This document shows, piece by piece, positions 34,300-47,360 of a stretch of 64,000 bases of DNA. The notes beneath the pieces were generated by a model, which was not told the origin of the DNA, did no database searches, and worked only from the letters and a program-made list of their open reading frames with translations. Positions within the stretch are counted from its first letter, which is position 1. Each line of letters begins with the position of its first letter. Made by a program: the position numbers and the translations under genes. This stretch comes from Emergomyces orientalis (Eukaryota > Ascomycota > Eurotiomycetes > Onygenales > Ajellomycetaceae): NCBI GenBank assembly GCA_002110485.1, contig MOWL01000067.1:4464001-4528000 (forward strand), written 5' to 3'.

Positions 34300-37200
34300 C
34301 TACTCCTCAGTTCGATTCTTTTCATCCTCGCTGTCACCGGCCCTGCGTCGCCTTCGGCTATCCCGTGTTTCAATACTTTGTCGGCTTTTATTAATGCGTA
34401 CCCTGTCGCGGTGACTGCGGACGTAGACTTCGAAATTGAGTTCGCCAACTAGTTTCCTCACGTTGCTAGATATACAGGTAAGCAGTTAAATACGACAGTA
34501 GCCAAAAAGGGACAGAAATTTCTTTTCTTACCTCACTAAATTCTTTAAACTGGAGCTAACCATCGAGCTCATGACCTCGATCGACACGAATGCCGCAAAG
34601 GATGGGTCCTCCATGTTGCTGATGTCCATTGAGCTTGCGTTCATTCGACGCAATCTCCTCGCGAGGGGGAACGGGTGCGGGGGTGACAGATATGGTGGCA
34701 ACGAGAGTCCATTCGTGACAGCCGCAGACAGATGGCAGAGGACTGATGTGGTTATCTGTGAGTGGAAATCGGACGTATCCGCTGCCCGTGCAAGAGTGTG
34801 GATCCACCTTTCCCTCTCTCCTTCTTTTTCTTCTTCGCCCCCGCCAACCGAACTGGCCCTGCTTCGTTGCTTGTATCTACTGCTACTCGTTGAGAATGAA
34901 CGTGGAGTCATACTCTCCAAATCCCTAGTTGCATAGGCCATGATATCCATACTAGACAGAATGGCTTGGATCTCCGATGCGATATTGTCATATATGTATT
35001 TGGGAAATCGACCTCCAATCGGTGGCTCGTACAGAGTAAATTCGCTATGATTGCGCATATCTGCCAGGAGAGCTAGTTCCTTTGCAAACAGCTTCATTCT
35101 GACCCGCTCGAGGATTCTTGCAGGAGAGTGTGGATCGGTGATGTCACCTTGCTCCTGTTGAATCCAGACCTCGATTGTGGTGTGCATACAACTGTAGAAA
35201 TTTGCTAACACAAAAAGGCTACGGCCAAGGCATCGGCGCACTTGTGAAGAGGCCGATATTGGATAAGGGAAGATGGTCCATATGAAAGCAACGGCGCATC
35301 CTGCTGAAACGGCCGCGAGCCGGTATGGTCCAAAAATATAAATGGGGAATGTTTTTAGGCCGCCTTCTGAGGCACGTTCAGTGCCCAGTTTTCGGTTCTG
35401 CCATTATTATATTTAGCTTCTCTACGTTAAAATACGTGAAAACGGTATACAAAAGATTTATCCGAACCTGAAGCTCATACGCAATGATGAGGTTGAATGT
35501 GATCAACGCAATCATGACAGTGGGAAGGAATCGTGGATATTTAATGATGAAATAATGCTGCGGTAGGCAAATGTCAGCGATTTTTCCGTGAGAGATGCGT
35601 GTTATTTCTAGAAAAAGATAGAAGATGCACATGCTACCTACCTGGATGCAGTTGGCAACATATAGAAAAACAATCACCCCTGCCGTCCTTCCAGCAACCA
35701 TATACCAAACCGCAAAGCTCAAACCCATCGACAACGTGGTCGCGATGATCCGTGACATCAATCCAAATAGCGACTTTCCACTCGTGGGACTCATCGCAAG
35801 GATAACAATCACCACGGCCCAGTTCAGGCGATGATTATAAAATACGTCCTGTGTATCTCGCAAAAATGCCAGGATTGCCATGCAAAAGGACGCTAGAGCC
35901 ACTCGGAGCCCAAATCCGCTCTGTTCTGAACGGAGTATGTGCGAAATACTACGTATAAAATCACCAAATCGCTGCCAGCTGTTCGTTGGCGGGAGATGGT
36001 CGGGGTCGCGCAGAGTTGCAACTTTGACAGGTTTAAAGCCATTAGAGGGAAGATCATTTAATACCCTCTCATTATCAGTTTCGTCTTGCTCTGTCTCTCG
36101 GAATGAAAACCACTCCTTCATCGCTTCCTTTTTTGGGAATATGAATTTGTAGTTCTTCATCGTTCCATCGGCGACCTTGCCATCGGCAAACTTCACTAGG
36201 TTGAGGGTTGCTTGCAGAAGAAGCTCCTGCAAATGGCCAATTAGAATGATCACGAAAAATTCCTTGCGGATCTCGCGATCCTCTTGTCCTTGGTTTCTAT
36301 ACCCTTGTCCTCCGGCGATTGACGTAAACGCATTTAACGAGGCCCAAGTTTCGGGGAGTTTGCTTTTCTGGTCGAAAAACTCCTGTAGTTTTATTTCGAA
36401 GTGAGCCGCAAATCCTTTCCCTCCAGGCCCATCAGGATCGCCAGCTGCTTCCTCATCTCTTGCGACAAAGGAAAAACGCCGTCTCTTAACATCCGTGGGG
36501 AAATCTTTCAGTTTAGCAATCTCCAGCGTGAGCATTGCGTGTTGTATCCCCTGATTAACGAGTTCTGCAGCTGACTCTAACCGCACGCAGAGGGGGCCTA
36601 TAAAATGCCCGCCATCGTGCTCATCGTACTCACTTTCGCTTGAGCTTCCTGCAGAATCTTCACTAAGCCGCTCATCTACACCGTTGTGGGTACTGTCGAC
36701 AGGCTTAGATAGCTTGCGAAAAATCTCCGGTAGCATTCCCATACCCGACAGCGATACAAGGATAGATCGCAGAAGGGCAGCAATAACATCCAGATCTTCC
36801 GAGGTAAGCTTCCCCCATGCCATTTCTTGCTTTGCATAGTACAGATTATCATAAAGTTTCGAGTAGATAGAGTTGAGATCGTTCATTGCTGTTTTTAACG
36901 CTTGTGAGTGCTTGTCATGTGGCACGGCATTCCCCTCTCTTGCAGCCGTTGCCTGCCTGGATAACATGCTTCCAAACGTGGTATATGCGGTAAGCGTAGC
37001 CGTGCGGGTTAATTTCCATGGTCCTTCCTTTTCACTCCTCCTCACATACGCTATCTGCGCATTCAACAGCGATTTTACTGTATTGGGAAATGGTCTCAGG
37101 CCATGAAATAACTTGGCTCTACTCGTCACGGGGAAGACCAAGAGCGACACTCCTGTTGCGATCGTGAAGCCGACGGTGAATGCCAGGGTAACTTGCTTTA

Positions 37201-37929
37201 CCATGTGTAGGCCCTCTGATAAGGTTACAATCTGAGCTGCCCGCGTCATTATGACACCGACAAAAATGGAAAATATAACCATGGGTTGCTGTAATTCGGA
37301 CGGTCGATAATTTCTCAATGTGTTTCCGATCCTGTCATTTTGTTAACTATTATATTACCCACATACATCCTAAAAACGATTATGCAAGGTGGGAGCAGAC
37401 CAGATATCAAAAAGAAACCAGACAGCCGAAACTGCGCATGCGCTGCTATTGTATCCATTTCTAACATCCTCGCTAGCATCTGCCGGGGTTGTATGCTCTC
37501 TCGCACTTACAGCGCTAAACAGCCCCAAGCAACCTAACGACGCAGCAATGCACATGGCAAGAAGATTGAACAGCATGATTTTCATGAACATCGCTCGCGG
37601 GTTTAGGCATTGCACAAGCACCGCCATGATGGCGGACAGGTACCCGTAGTTTTCGGTCAGGTTTGCGACGGGTGTGGACTGATACCTGTGTTTAGGGGAG
37701 GAAACGAGAGTTAATGGATGGGAAGGTTGCACGTTGACGACCGTGCGCCGGCTGTATGTATGACTTTGTCCATCAAAGAACTTGCTTACATGGCTACAAC
37801 AATCGTAGGAGCTAATCCCCCCTTCATCATCATGAGCACAGTGTGCGTATCCAACCCCAGCGACGCCCAGGCCCGGCGCAACGTCCAGTGGCGCCAATAT
37901 TTCTGCATTTTCTTCCGCTTGGTACCCAT
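34300..37929 (-). CDS. FUSC-superfamily membrane protein, BRE4-like (DUF2421/DUF2422)
   Basis: Six exons sum to 3237 nt (1078 aa): 37929-37790, 37685-37401, 37331-35642, 35557-35468, 35397-34532 and 34465-34300. The protein has two blocks of membrane helices typical of the fusaric-acid-resistance/aromatic-acid-exporter superfamily. The first (about residues 45-240) contains APTIVVAMYQ, NYGYLSAIM and NYRPSELQQPMV. The second (about 560-740) contains NHRLNWAVVIVILAMSPTSG and IFGPYRLAAVSAG. Between them lies a long cytoplasmic region with acidic stretches. The C-terminus is a DUF2421-like helical region followed by a basic tail. The closest named relative is yeast Bre4, linked to brefeldin A sensitivity; actual substrates are unknown. 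The 37331-37401 junction uses donor GTCTGC, which is weak but the only join that keeps the conserved motif in frame. The start ATG at 37929 is the first in the exon; a further 5' exon is possible. Confidence 0.85.
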
Positions 37930-38082
37930 TTTAGCTGCAGTTCAGGTATACCATAACCCTCTTCACTCGCCTTCCTGTTTCGTTAATCCGTTCCCCTGCA
38001 ATGGAGATTCGTTGAGGAGCGCTCTTCAGCCACGGGATACGATCGCATTGCGCCTGAACAGCAGCAGGCCCGTGACGTCAGT

Positions 38083-38404
38083 ATGGGGAAGTTCGTTGGA
38101 GAATGTGGAGGTGAGTCGAAAGTTAGGGATTTGTAGTTTTCGGTTTTGAAGGGTATATGAAGCTGGATTATAGTTATTTGCTAAAATAACAGCAATTGCC
38201 TTGAATCTCCGCAATAATATGTGGTCGGAGTTTTGGTCACTTTGGAACATGGATGAAGACCGTCAGCCCGAACCGGCTATCATACCTTTCGGGCATTTGA
38301 TTAGTCACCAACAGCCGAGCCGAATGCCACGTGCTTTATATGGTTCAGAGGATCCGTGGGTGGATGGAGTTGCTAGGCGGGTTTTTAGGATGACCGAAAT
38401 GTAA
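38083..38404 (+). CDS. Possible small two-exon gene, 79 aa, unknown function
   Basis: Exon 38083-38110 joins 38193-38404 across an 82-bp intron with good signals (GAG|GTGAGT, branch-like GCTAAAA, AACAG) to give 240 nt with a TAA stop. The product starts MGKFVGECGAIALNL and is rich in Trp, Arg, Pro and acidic residues, with no signal peptide, membrane segment or family I recognise. It lies head-to-head with the FUSC gene, 153 bp away, so the two would share a promoter. The support is the splice structure and protein-like composition only; it could be chance. Confidence 0.3.
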
Positions 38405-39484
38405 GCAAGAAAGGAGCAGGGGATATAACGGGCGGGAGTTATAACTGGTGTATACATAAGGTACAATTGGTCTATTATGTATCTGAATCCTGACACAAAA
38501 AACATTCACGAAGATGAGTTTATCAGTCAAAACTGGTATTCTAGACCGAAGCTAAAAAATGAAAGAAAAGAACAACAAAGCAGGGGGTAGGACAATAACC
38601 TGTGTTCCTGTTGCCCTAAATACGTACATGTAGAATATAGTTGGGGGATGATTTGGGGATGATTTGGGAACGAATAAGCAAAGGAAATGAGAAAAGAAGA
38701 AAAGAGAAGAGAAGAAAAGAAACAAAAGAAAAGAAACTGAAAAAAGAAACGAGAACACAAAACTGGCGGGAATTAAATGCCGCTCAGGAAAGTAGTCGCC
38801 AAAACAAAGTTCAAAATTTCAAGGGCACAGGGAAAAGAGGGCGAGATGAGAAGAAATGGAGAAATACAAAAACACGCCAAAGAGCAAGATACTGGAAAGC
38901 GTCCAGTGAAAATGGTGGTTTGGGTTGGAGTCGTGGAGCGAAGACGCATAGTAAGAAGACTCAGAATAGAATATAAATAGAGATAGTTACTGGCTGTAAC
39001 GAACATGAGGAAGAGGAAAGGTGGGGTAAAAGTTGGGTTGTTGGGGGGGATGGGAAACTAAAGAACACTCCTGCCGCTATGCCATCAACAAGGTAAAGCA
39101 TGAAAGGGGAAATAAGTATACATCATGAGTGTTTATAAGGAAATAGTTTGGGGGGAGGGGAAGAATGAGGGGTATTCGAGTCTCCAAAATCTAACCAGAA
39201 CTGATAAACCCTATGAAAAGTCACCATTCGGTACTAGGCGCATGCAAAGTAGTATCGATTCTAGGGTTAGGGGAATATTGAATGTCAGAAATAAGTCTGT
39301 GCGTACAAGGTCAATTCAGTGTATATCGAGGAGGAAATAAAGGGTATAAATTCAAACGTGCTAATTACGAAGCAAAAGGTGTCTGGGACGATTGCTCAGG
39401 AGGGGCGCAGTTGATAAAGACCGGGGAAACTCAAAACATGATTTCCATTTCTTTAACAGATTCTGAAGACCACTTTTGTATATG
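38405..39484. other. Intergenic with long polypurine tract
   Basis: About 1.1 kb containing a nearly pure A/G stretch at about 38684-38757 and further A/G-rich DNA to about 38980. The minus-strand frames across it are long simply because the complement is pyrimidine-rich. No gene is supported; part is probably the 3' UTR of zds1. Confidence 0.5.
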
Positions 39485-42400
39485 TCACCACATGTCATCG
39501 TCATCGTCTAGTTGTGCATCATCACCAAACGAAGACCGCGAAGCCCCATATTGCTGCTGTTGGTCCGATCCGTACGCTGACCCATTTTGAGAATGGCCAC
39601 GTCCTCCAGATTGAGACCATTGCTGGTCATCTCGGTCGTCGTCATCATAATCATATTGGGATTCGTTATAGTATGACCCATTTTTATAACGGTCATGTTC
39701 TCGGCTCTAGCAAACATAAATGGGGTTAGACAACGATTGTTAAGCCCAGGAGTAGAAAAATGAACAAGCTGAATGTTCGTAATAAATACTAACCTGGTGT
39801 CTCTGTTGGTGAGAATAGTCCTGAGATTGTGATTGTTCCTTTTTCCGCTGTTGAGATTGTGAAGCAGATGGGCCCATGCTTAAGGTAGGGTGCATCTGTT
39901 GAACTTTGGCGAGATACGAATACATGAAATTACTTAGGAGAACTTGCGAATGTAGAGCACGTTTTGGTTCTGCGAGTTTCCAATGAGCATAGCGGTAAAT
40001 CTCTCTCTCCTTGGAAATAGGAAACCTGGTCCAGTTGTAGTCGATATCTGGTTTGAGCTTGCGTGGTAGCGGCTCGGGCGAAAGAGTCCTTGACGAATGT
40101 TTCTTCTGGCTGTTATCAAGACTTCCTTTCTTCTTGCCACCAAAGATAGAAGAGAACAGGCTTGTTTCTTTCTCCTTCTTAGGCTCAGTCCCAAGGACTC
40201 TCTTCGCAGTGTCTTTACGGCGTTCTTCCTCCAATCTGACTTCCGCACGGTCGATTACAACGCTCTCTCGGCTTTTCTGTGCTCCGTCGATAGATGTCTG
40301 TAAAAGATCTAGGCGGGTATTGTCGTGTGGTTTCTCGGTTATTTTGGGCATTCTACTTTTAGACTTCTTGGGCTCGTCCTCCTTTTTCTTGTCCTTATCT
40401 TTTTCCTCGGAGCCTCGGAGCCACGTCCAACTTGATTTACGGCCACCTTCTCCATCCTTTTTATCTTTCGACTTCTTCGAATCCGATTTTTTATTGGAAC
40501 TATCTGTTAGGGTTGGGATGAAGGAGAGCGCATCCGTTCTCGTGCTGTTACCAGGGAGCGCTGCTGGATGAGAAGCAATGTCATTAATTGTCTGGGGGCT
40601 TTCTTTTGCCGGTCCAATCATTCCGCCCCGTTTGGAGCTCCTGCTTCGAATCGGCTCTGGAGGGAGTGGTGCTTGGGGAGGTTGCGAAGGGGGGGGGTCG
40701 TGCGAAGATTTCCGTGCAGGAATATGATTTGACACTGAGACGGTAGGAGTAGCTGATGATTCTTTCAAGTCTGTTGAGGGTGTTTGTATAATTTGAGGCA
40801 CATTCTGAGGCGTCGTGGGCGTCTCCGAATTAGAACGGTCGTTACGGTCCCATGATGGCCATGGTTGTGAAGACGGGGTGGAAGCGGTTCTACTTCCAGA
40901 GGCTAAATTATCCGAGATAGATTCTCCTGATGAACTATAGAAGTTGTTAATTGTGACGCTGGGTTTAGACCGGATAGTTGACCGCGAGAAGCCCGATGAG
41001 CCTCCATGGGTTGGATCAGTCGAAACGCGAGTTAGTCCCAGGATGGGAAGCTCTTCTTCGCCTGATTGGGGTGGCCGTCGAGCGACTGCTTCGGCGTCAG
41101 GGTCGGACTGTCTTGGTGCTCGTCTGGAATTCGGGATCCGATCTCCTGATTTTAAACTTCCTCTGCGATAGGTTGTTCGGGTCGATCTCCGTAAGCTGTG
41201 GCCGGGTGGTGCAGGCGGTAGTATGGGTCTATCGTCAACCATTGAACCCTTCCCATGCCTCTGCCCGGCGGAGGCCTCCTCTGATACTGCATCAAGCTGA
41301 TTTCCTTCCTTTTGGCCTCCCGAGCCCGAAGTGTCTATTTGTCTTGATAGCATGGATTTCTTTCGTCGCAAACCCCCGGTCGAACCTTGTACTTGTAGCC
41401 CCGAATCAGTCATGGTAAGTTCTCCGGATCTTCGTTTTATCTGGTCTGCTTTGCCATCAAGAAAACTCTTGAACTCTTTGGGCGCCAACCCAGGGTGCAG
41501 GCGCGCCGGGACCCAAAATAATTGCGACGCATCATCGTCGGATTGGCCGGAGGGTGGAATCGGGGGCACTCCAAAATTGGAGCCGAACGATGGGAGATCC
41601 GGATCAGCAGCACCTACATCCATCGACATTCTCCGTAGAGCGGCCAGGTTGCTGAGCTCCTGTGCCACGGCAGCAGCAGGATTAGACTCATAGTCTATGT
41701 CGTTTAATGGGATAGATTTCGAGGTCGCTGTCGAGGAAGAGCGCGTTAGCACGGGTGAGCGTTGATTAGTACCATCTCGATCACTTGAACCCGGCTCCGC
41801 CGTGGTCTGGCGACCGGGGCCATTTGTGCCGGACCTATCTATTGAGCTGGTCCTGATAGGAAGCAATCGTTGGTAATTGTTCGAATCTGAAGGCGGTGGG
41901 GGATTCTCTCGATGTAGGGAGGTAACAGAAAGCGATTCGTTCATGGAGGACGGAGTGTAGCTCAATCGTTTCGAATCCCTTTTGTCATAGTCATCACCGT
42001 ACATGTAGCCAATGGTTTCCGTAACGTGTTGGCTATCATCGCTGATAGACAGTTGTGATGCGTGACTTCGTCTCGTAGCGTATCCTCCGCTATGCTCATA
42101 GGGTCCAGTCGAGGTCTGTGAAGGTAAAGCAAATATCAGCCTGCCCGTTCAATCCGTGTCTCAGCCCACAGACACGTAGCCGTGTGTGCGCAGGAGATGG
42201 CTGACAGGGGATTAATATTCAAGTTGAAAGCGGAGAGAGAAGTAGCACGTCAAACAAGGGAGAGATCGAACAAGTCCTTCGTATTGCCCAGCATCTGCCG
42301 ATCTTCTCGTAAACGAAGAAGCCTACCTAACCAGGCAAAGCTTTTGCGGGGATAGGGGCAGGGAGGGGCGTCGGAAAGAAGTGAGGAGGGGAGGGGTGTG

Positions 42401-42501
42401 ATCGACCAGCTCTTGAGAGGGGGAGGGGGGTTTATGTACGTAGAGTACCACGACTTGTAACAGGGGACGTAATGAATGTGCGAGTAACTCACCTGCATCA
42501 T
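39485..42501 (-). CDS. zds1: Zds-family protein (Zds1/Zds2 C-terminal domain)
   Basis: Three exons, 42501-42493 (9 nt, MMQ), 42115-39794 and 39706-39485, sum to 2553 nt (850 aa). The N-terminal conserved block (SQLSISDDSQHVTETIGYMY) needs the tiny first exon and the 377-bp intron for an upstream ATG. The centre is long, Ser/Pro/Lys-rich and low complexity, with a Lys-rich KKSDSKKSKDKKDGEG stretch. The Zds C-terminal domain lies near residues 685-745 (NWTRFPISKEREIYRYAHWK, QVLLSNFMYSYL). The tail is Gln/Asp-rich and ends DDDDDMW. Yeast Zds1/2 bind Cdc55 of phosphatase PP2A and control its localisation and mitotic entry/exit; the same role is inferred here. An internal Met at GYM could serve as an alternative start. 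Confidence 0.87.
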
Positions 42502-45500
42502 GGGGACGGTTCGACAAAATGGAGAGCAGGAAGCGGGGGATGGAGAGAGAGGAGAGAACGGGGATGGACGATCGAGCGAACAACTTGTGAGATCGGACGG
42601 GGGGATGACAGGAGGGGGCCGGCAGAAGCGCCAAAAGCGAAGGGGATTTAAGGAGGAGCGGTCATCGAAGCGCGAGCGAGAGAAGACAGGCGGCGGCAGC
42701 GGGCACGACCTAAGTCACATACATTCACAATCGAGGAGAACGAAAGCTAGGACGAAGAAAAACAGAGGGGAGTAGTGGATGCCATGGGAGAAGAAAGGAC
42801 TGGTCGACGAGAAACCAAAAAAAAGAGAGGAGGGCCTTTTGGGTGAGGATGAAAGATGAAGGCTGAGGAGGTTGAGGAGGTTGAGGAGGTTTTGTTAATT
42901 AATTTGAGGAGAGCAGATGGGATACAGGAGAGACGGACAAGGGATCAGGCGATTCCAATATTGAAGAATGAGAGCTGGAATGGATACAATATTTACCCAC
43001 AATTATATTATTCATTCATCTTTTCTATTCCTTAAGTTAACTTATCTCTTTTATTTATATTTTACAGCCTGATCTACAATCTAGATAAACCTCCTTCCTG
43101 GTTTTTCATTATAATACTATCTGAGCATTTATTTGTATTTCTCAATTTTTCATGTTTTAAGCATAAAAAACTTCATAAAAAACTTGTTTATTTAACTCAT
43201 TCATACAAAATAAAATAATTCTCAGTGGCATTTCAAAACTGTTTTTCTTCATGAATATAGACTGAATAATTTCAACAGTAAATGAAACAATCTCTTTGTA
43301 AAAAATAATATGTGGAAACACTTATTTTATTTTGAAACACATGCAACTGTGCTCTGGTAACTAGAATATTGTATAATAATAATAATAATAATAGTTAAGT
43401 TAATCACTCTCAGCTAGCTATCATGGGCATGGGCATGTTCTTGATCACACGGTGACTTTCTCATATTATTAAAGAATCGTATATAACTAGGTGGAAGTTA
43501 ATTAACTATGTACAGTACGGAGTACAAGGACTCGGCTGACAGGAGACTGAACTAAAAACTGCTATATTATTTTATTCCAAGGCTATTTATTGTTCTATAT
43601 TTATCTATCCACTCGTAGCAAGTTAACTAACTACCCCAGTGTTAAATGGATCCTTTCAAATGATGTGCATGTGCATGTTTTGATGTACACTAGTTCCAAT
43701 TATGTGTGTATTTATCCTTTGGATCTGTTCCTTTGACATGCATATACTTCCATCAAACTCTCTGTATTCCTTGAGATAAATTTCATTATACGTAAACCAG
43801 AGCTCCCAGATGTATTCTCTTTACATATACATGTAACTATATGGCCACGTGTAGGCTATGAATAAATATATTAAGAGTTGAATGGGAAGATTTGGTCACG
43901 AACCTGTTCTCACATAGTTATTATCAGGAGACTGGATAACTGGGGTTTGTGGTCCGGAAAGATTTATTCTGTTCGTTTATTACGTTTCCAGATACCTAAT
44001 TAGCATATATATCACTGCTAAGTAGGTAACCAGACATTCCCCTTTTCATGTTGTCCGTTGTAGTCTTGCTTGCTCCAGCCTATGATGACCGCAGCAGCAG
44101 CGAGCTGAAGGTATTCGGCCTTCCACAAATTGTAGAGAAGACACAAACCATAGTTCGACATATCTTCATAAAGTGCGCAACTGCGACAACCGGGGAATTG
44201 CGAAGCCCGTCTTAGAATTTTTTGCTGGTAGGATTGGAAGATTGGACTCGAGAGAGTGAGGGTGTGAGTGATGAGGGAATAATTTCTCTTATCTCGCTGA
44301 TATTTAAGGCAATTTCACATCGAGAACACAGAGTGCACGACTACCTGTGAAACAATACCGCACATTTAACCCTGGAGGCGGCGACGGAATTACATTATTC
44401 TGGAGAACTATCGTGTCCAGAGAGCACCCAGGAACCAGGAATCCAATGTGGTTTTGTAAGGCCGAAATACCTCTCACGATTCTTCTGCCATCTTCGTTGA
44501 CATGGCCAAAAGCTTGGGGAACACGCTTATTCGCCTGCAAATGAACAGGAAAACAGTCGTGGGTGGGTTGGGGGGGGGGGGGGGGGGGGGGGGACCGGGC
44601 GGATTAAATTGGGGTGGAGAACCATCAGTCGAGGATATAGGAACAGCGGCACACTCGGGGCTAGACACCACGGAAGCTAGTCAATAAAGGCAGTCTATAA
44701 AATGAAGAATGAAATTCTTCCCCGCAGTATAAGAGAAATAAAAAATAAAAAAGCCCACTTTACGCTCTGAACATGAGATATTAATGCATTAGCCTAATGA
44801 GCTGCTCAAAACTAAAATAAATCAAGCCTGAATGCCCCCTGATGTGGTATTGATGTATGAGATATGAATAATTGCTTTAGATGTGTAGGCTGTACGGAGT
44901 AAGTGGAAGATATGATATCACGTGGTGTGACCCAGGGTTGGAGTTGTCAGATCGGGAAAGTGCATCTGGGCCCCTGACGCGCCCCATCGCAGCAGCCGCA
45001 GTAAGCGCGGGATGGAATCAGAGGTTGTACCCAGATAGAGGGGTAATCCTGGGTGAACCGTCCCTTATTCCCTGCCTGACCACTCGCCAGTGGGTTAAAT
45101 CAAAAGCGGACTGGATGATCAGGCCTCCAGGGAACAGTTAATGTGGAAATTCTCAAAACTAAACTCGGATCTTGCCGTGTCTCTTAAAAAATAGCGAACA
45201 ATTTGTTCAAACCGTGTCATGTTCATCCTTGGCTCAACAAATATAGTCTTTCATTGCATTCTTTATATCATGGTTATATTTGAAAGTAAGGGGGAAAAAC
45301 GAACTCGGACGTGCGGAGTGGAAAGAATATAAGAAGAAGATAGGAGAATGAAGGCGATGGCATCTTTTAAAAGCAGCAGCAGAAGAAGAAAACCAAATTG
45401 AAGAACCAAATATCAAAAACACGAAATGCTGGAAATTTCAATGATGCAGAAGAAAAAGAAGAGTGTTGAAAAAAAAAGCTGAAAAATGAAGAAATAGCAA

Positions 45501-45846
45501 AGATATCCAAGAAATCGAGATCTGCATGTATATGGACATACTCCTAAAATAAATGTGCAGGGCATATATGGTTGAAAAAAAGTAAAGCAGGAGGCTATAA
45601 AGCGGCTTCGGTAGCTTGCGCCATAGTGGGGTGACACCGCCGTTGACTTGACGAGGATAATTCACTTGTAAAACTGGCTGAATGATGGAAAGGATCGGTG
45701 GAGCAGGAAAGCTTGCGCGGTACATTGCTCTGTTTGTAGCAACTATTGACAGGAGTGGGACCTGGGCCGGGGCACGGCGGGGCGGCGGGGCGGCGGGGCG
45801 GAGGACATAGGTTATGATCATGAAAAGGTGGGTTAGAGACTGGATA
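42502..45846. other. Large gene-poor gap, AT-rich in its middle
   Basis: 3.3 kb without a supportable gene. 42502-42900 is G/A-rich, probably promoter and 5' UTR of zds1. 42900-44040 is AT-rich and stop-dense, like a RIP-degraded repeat, with an AAT/TAA microsatellite at about 43372-43392. A 24-base G run lies at 44570-44593. Around 44060-44260 the minus strand has an open frame of about 65 codons without an early ATG, which I could not support. 45280-45480 is purine-rich and probably belongs to the 3' region of the SYLF-SH3 gene. Confidence 0.5.
44570..44593 (+). repeat. G24 homopolymer
   Basis: Twenty-four consecutive G residues are preceded by TT and followed by ACCGGG. Such a run is rare in fungal DNA, prone to length error and able to form quadruplex structures. 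Confidence 0.85.
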
Positions 45847-47360
45847 TCATGGGGCGTTGACATAGTTACTAAACGAGTAAACAGTTAGCTTGGTTTAAGC
45901 CCAATGGATCAGAAGCGACAATGGCGATGATCAATTGGAATCTTATAAGACAAAAACACTTCAACTAGAATGTCTACATGTATAGCTCCGTACCTAGGGA
46001 AGATGCCTGTCCTATCGCCTATCCGGCCCGTCCACCAGTCCTCTTTCTTTTCCGTTCTTTTTAGAATGGTAATGATCTCGCCCTTCTTGAATCCCAAGTC
46101 GCCTTCCTGGTCAGCATCAAAAGTAAACAACGCGACGGCCTGGTCCTTTTTCAATGAAGCTGAGTCTGGTTTCGAGCCGAAAACTGGCTTTGGCGCTGTG
46201 GGACGTGTCGGCCTTCTGTCACTATACGAATAGCCATCCTCATTGCCACGGTTGTAGTTATCAAATGTCTCCCTTGGGTTGGCTCGGGTGGTATATGATC
46301 GATTGATGCCCCCGCCGCCGCCGCTCGTGGGTTGCCGGTCATAGACATCGTCAGCCCATGTGTTGGCACGCCTTGGTCGGTCTTGATATTGGTAGTTGTC
46401 TCGCGAGTTTACGGATCCTGTTCGGTCCCGTCGCACGCCTTCTCCCATTGCGTCGCCTCTCCTCCCCTCCCAAACTACTCTGTCGTGCGAGTCATCGTAT
46501 ATGGGGATATCGTTGTACATTGAGTCACTACCAGAGGCGGCGTTGCCAGAGAACGCACGTGACTGGAGAACGTGCATAAGAGGTTCGGCCGCAGGGGGTG
46601 GACGGATTGATCCTTCTAGAAGCTGGCGAGCAGAGACTTTGGAATTATAAAGTCGTTCATTTGCATCCTTCCGCTCCACTAGTACACTACCCTCCAAGCT
46701 TACACCAGCAAAGAGCCCCTTTGTCTTGGAGTATGAGAAAACTCCAGCGACGCCTTTCATACTCGCAGCTCCAGCAGCCTCAGCGTTGCGCCCAATGGGT
46801 CCCGCTGCAATCGAGACATTGCCTCCTAACGTTATGCTACCTGCCTGGGAGAATGACCGGACGGCGTTGTAGTCGTTTAGAATGAAAACAAAATCCGTCA
46901 ATTCAAACCCAATCTGTCCTCCAAATCCCGCTCCGGCCGTGGCGATTGCAGACGGCGCTGACCATGAATTATCCGCCAGACGGGCAACTACAATACCTGA
47001 ACCGAATCGCGCAGAGCCAAGAAAGCCTGCTTTTATCACGGTAAGGACCGCAAGACCCTACCCCGCAACGCCAGCAACTGATCAGTAAAAAAGTTCACCA
47101 GCAAGTATTGCTCGTTTTCTCGGGATAATATCTTACTTTTGCGTTTGCTAATATTTGAGGGGGTATAATCTTATCTGGCCCGAAAGCTTGACGGGGATCG
47201 ACAAAGGAAGCAAGAATTTTTCCAGCTTTTCTGCATTCGCCTATTTCCATAGGATATCAATCAGCAATGTCGCGTTGAAGTGGACATGGGGAAATGTGAA
47301 ATCAGGGTAAAACGTACTTCTCATAGAAGCGGGCAGCGGATTGTGCATTCCCAGAGGCAT
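45847..47360 (-). CDS. YSC84: SYLF-SH3 protein, YSC84/LSB3-LSB4 family
   Basis: Four exons, 47360-47318, 47240-47137, 47057-45994 and 45868-45847 (22 nt), sum to 1233 nt (410 aa). The N-terminus (MPLGMHNPLPASM, then SECRKAGKILASF) and the block to about residue 220 form the SYLF domain (KAGFLGSARFGSGIVVARL, AGAGFGGQIGFELTDFVFIL), which binds phosphoinositides and actin. A disordered Arg/Asp/Tyr-rich linker with a poly-Gly run follows. The C-terminal SH3 domain spans about residues 352-408 (AVALFTFDADQEGDLGFKKG, DWWTGRIG, GIFPSNYV). The last five residues of its conserved NYV end come from the final 22-nt exon. In yeast these proteins bind Las17/WASP at endocytic actin patches, and the same role is expected here. 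All introns are consensus (77-125 nt). Confidence 0.93.

Noticed and set aside
40053..40571. Long plus-strand frames inside zds1 (also at 40944-41693)
   Set aside because: They are antisense shadows of the low-complexity coding region of zds1, and the Zds domains are clear on the minus strand.
44881..45141. Plus-strand 86-codon frame
   Set aside because: It has an ATG but no recognisable motif, and its codon content looks random in a gene-poor gap.
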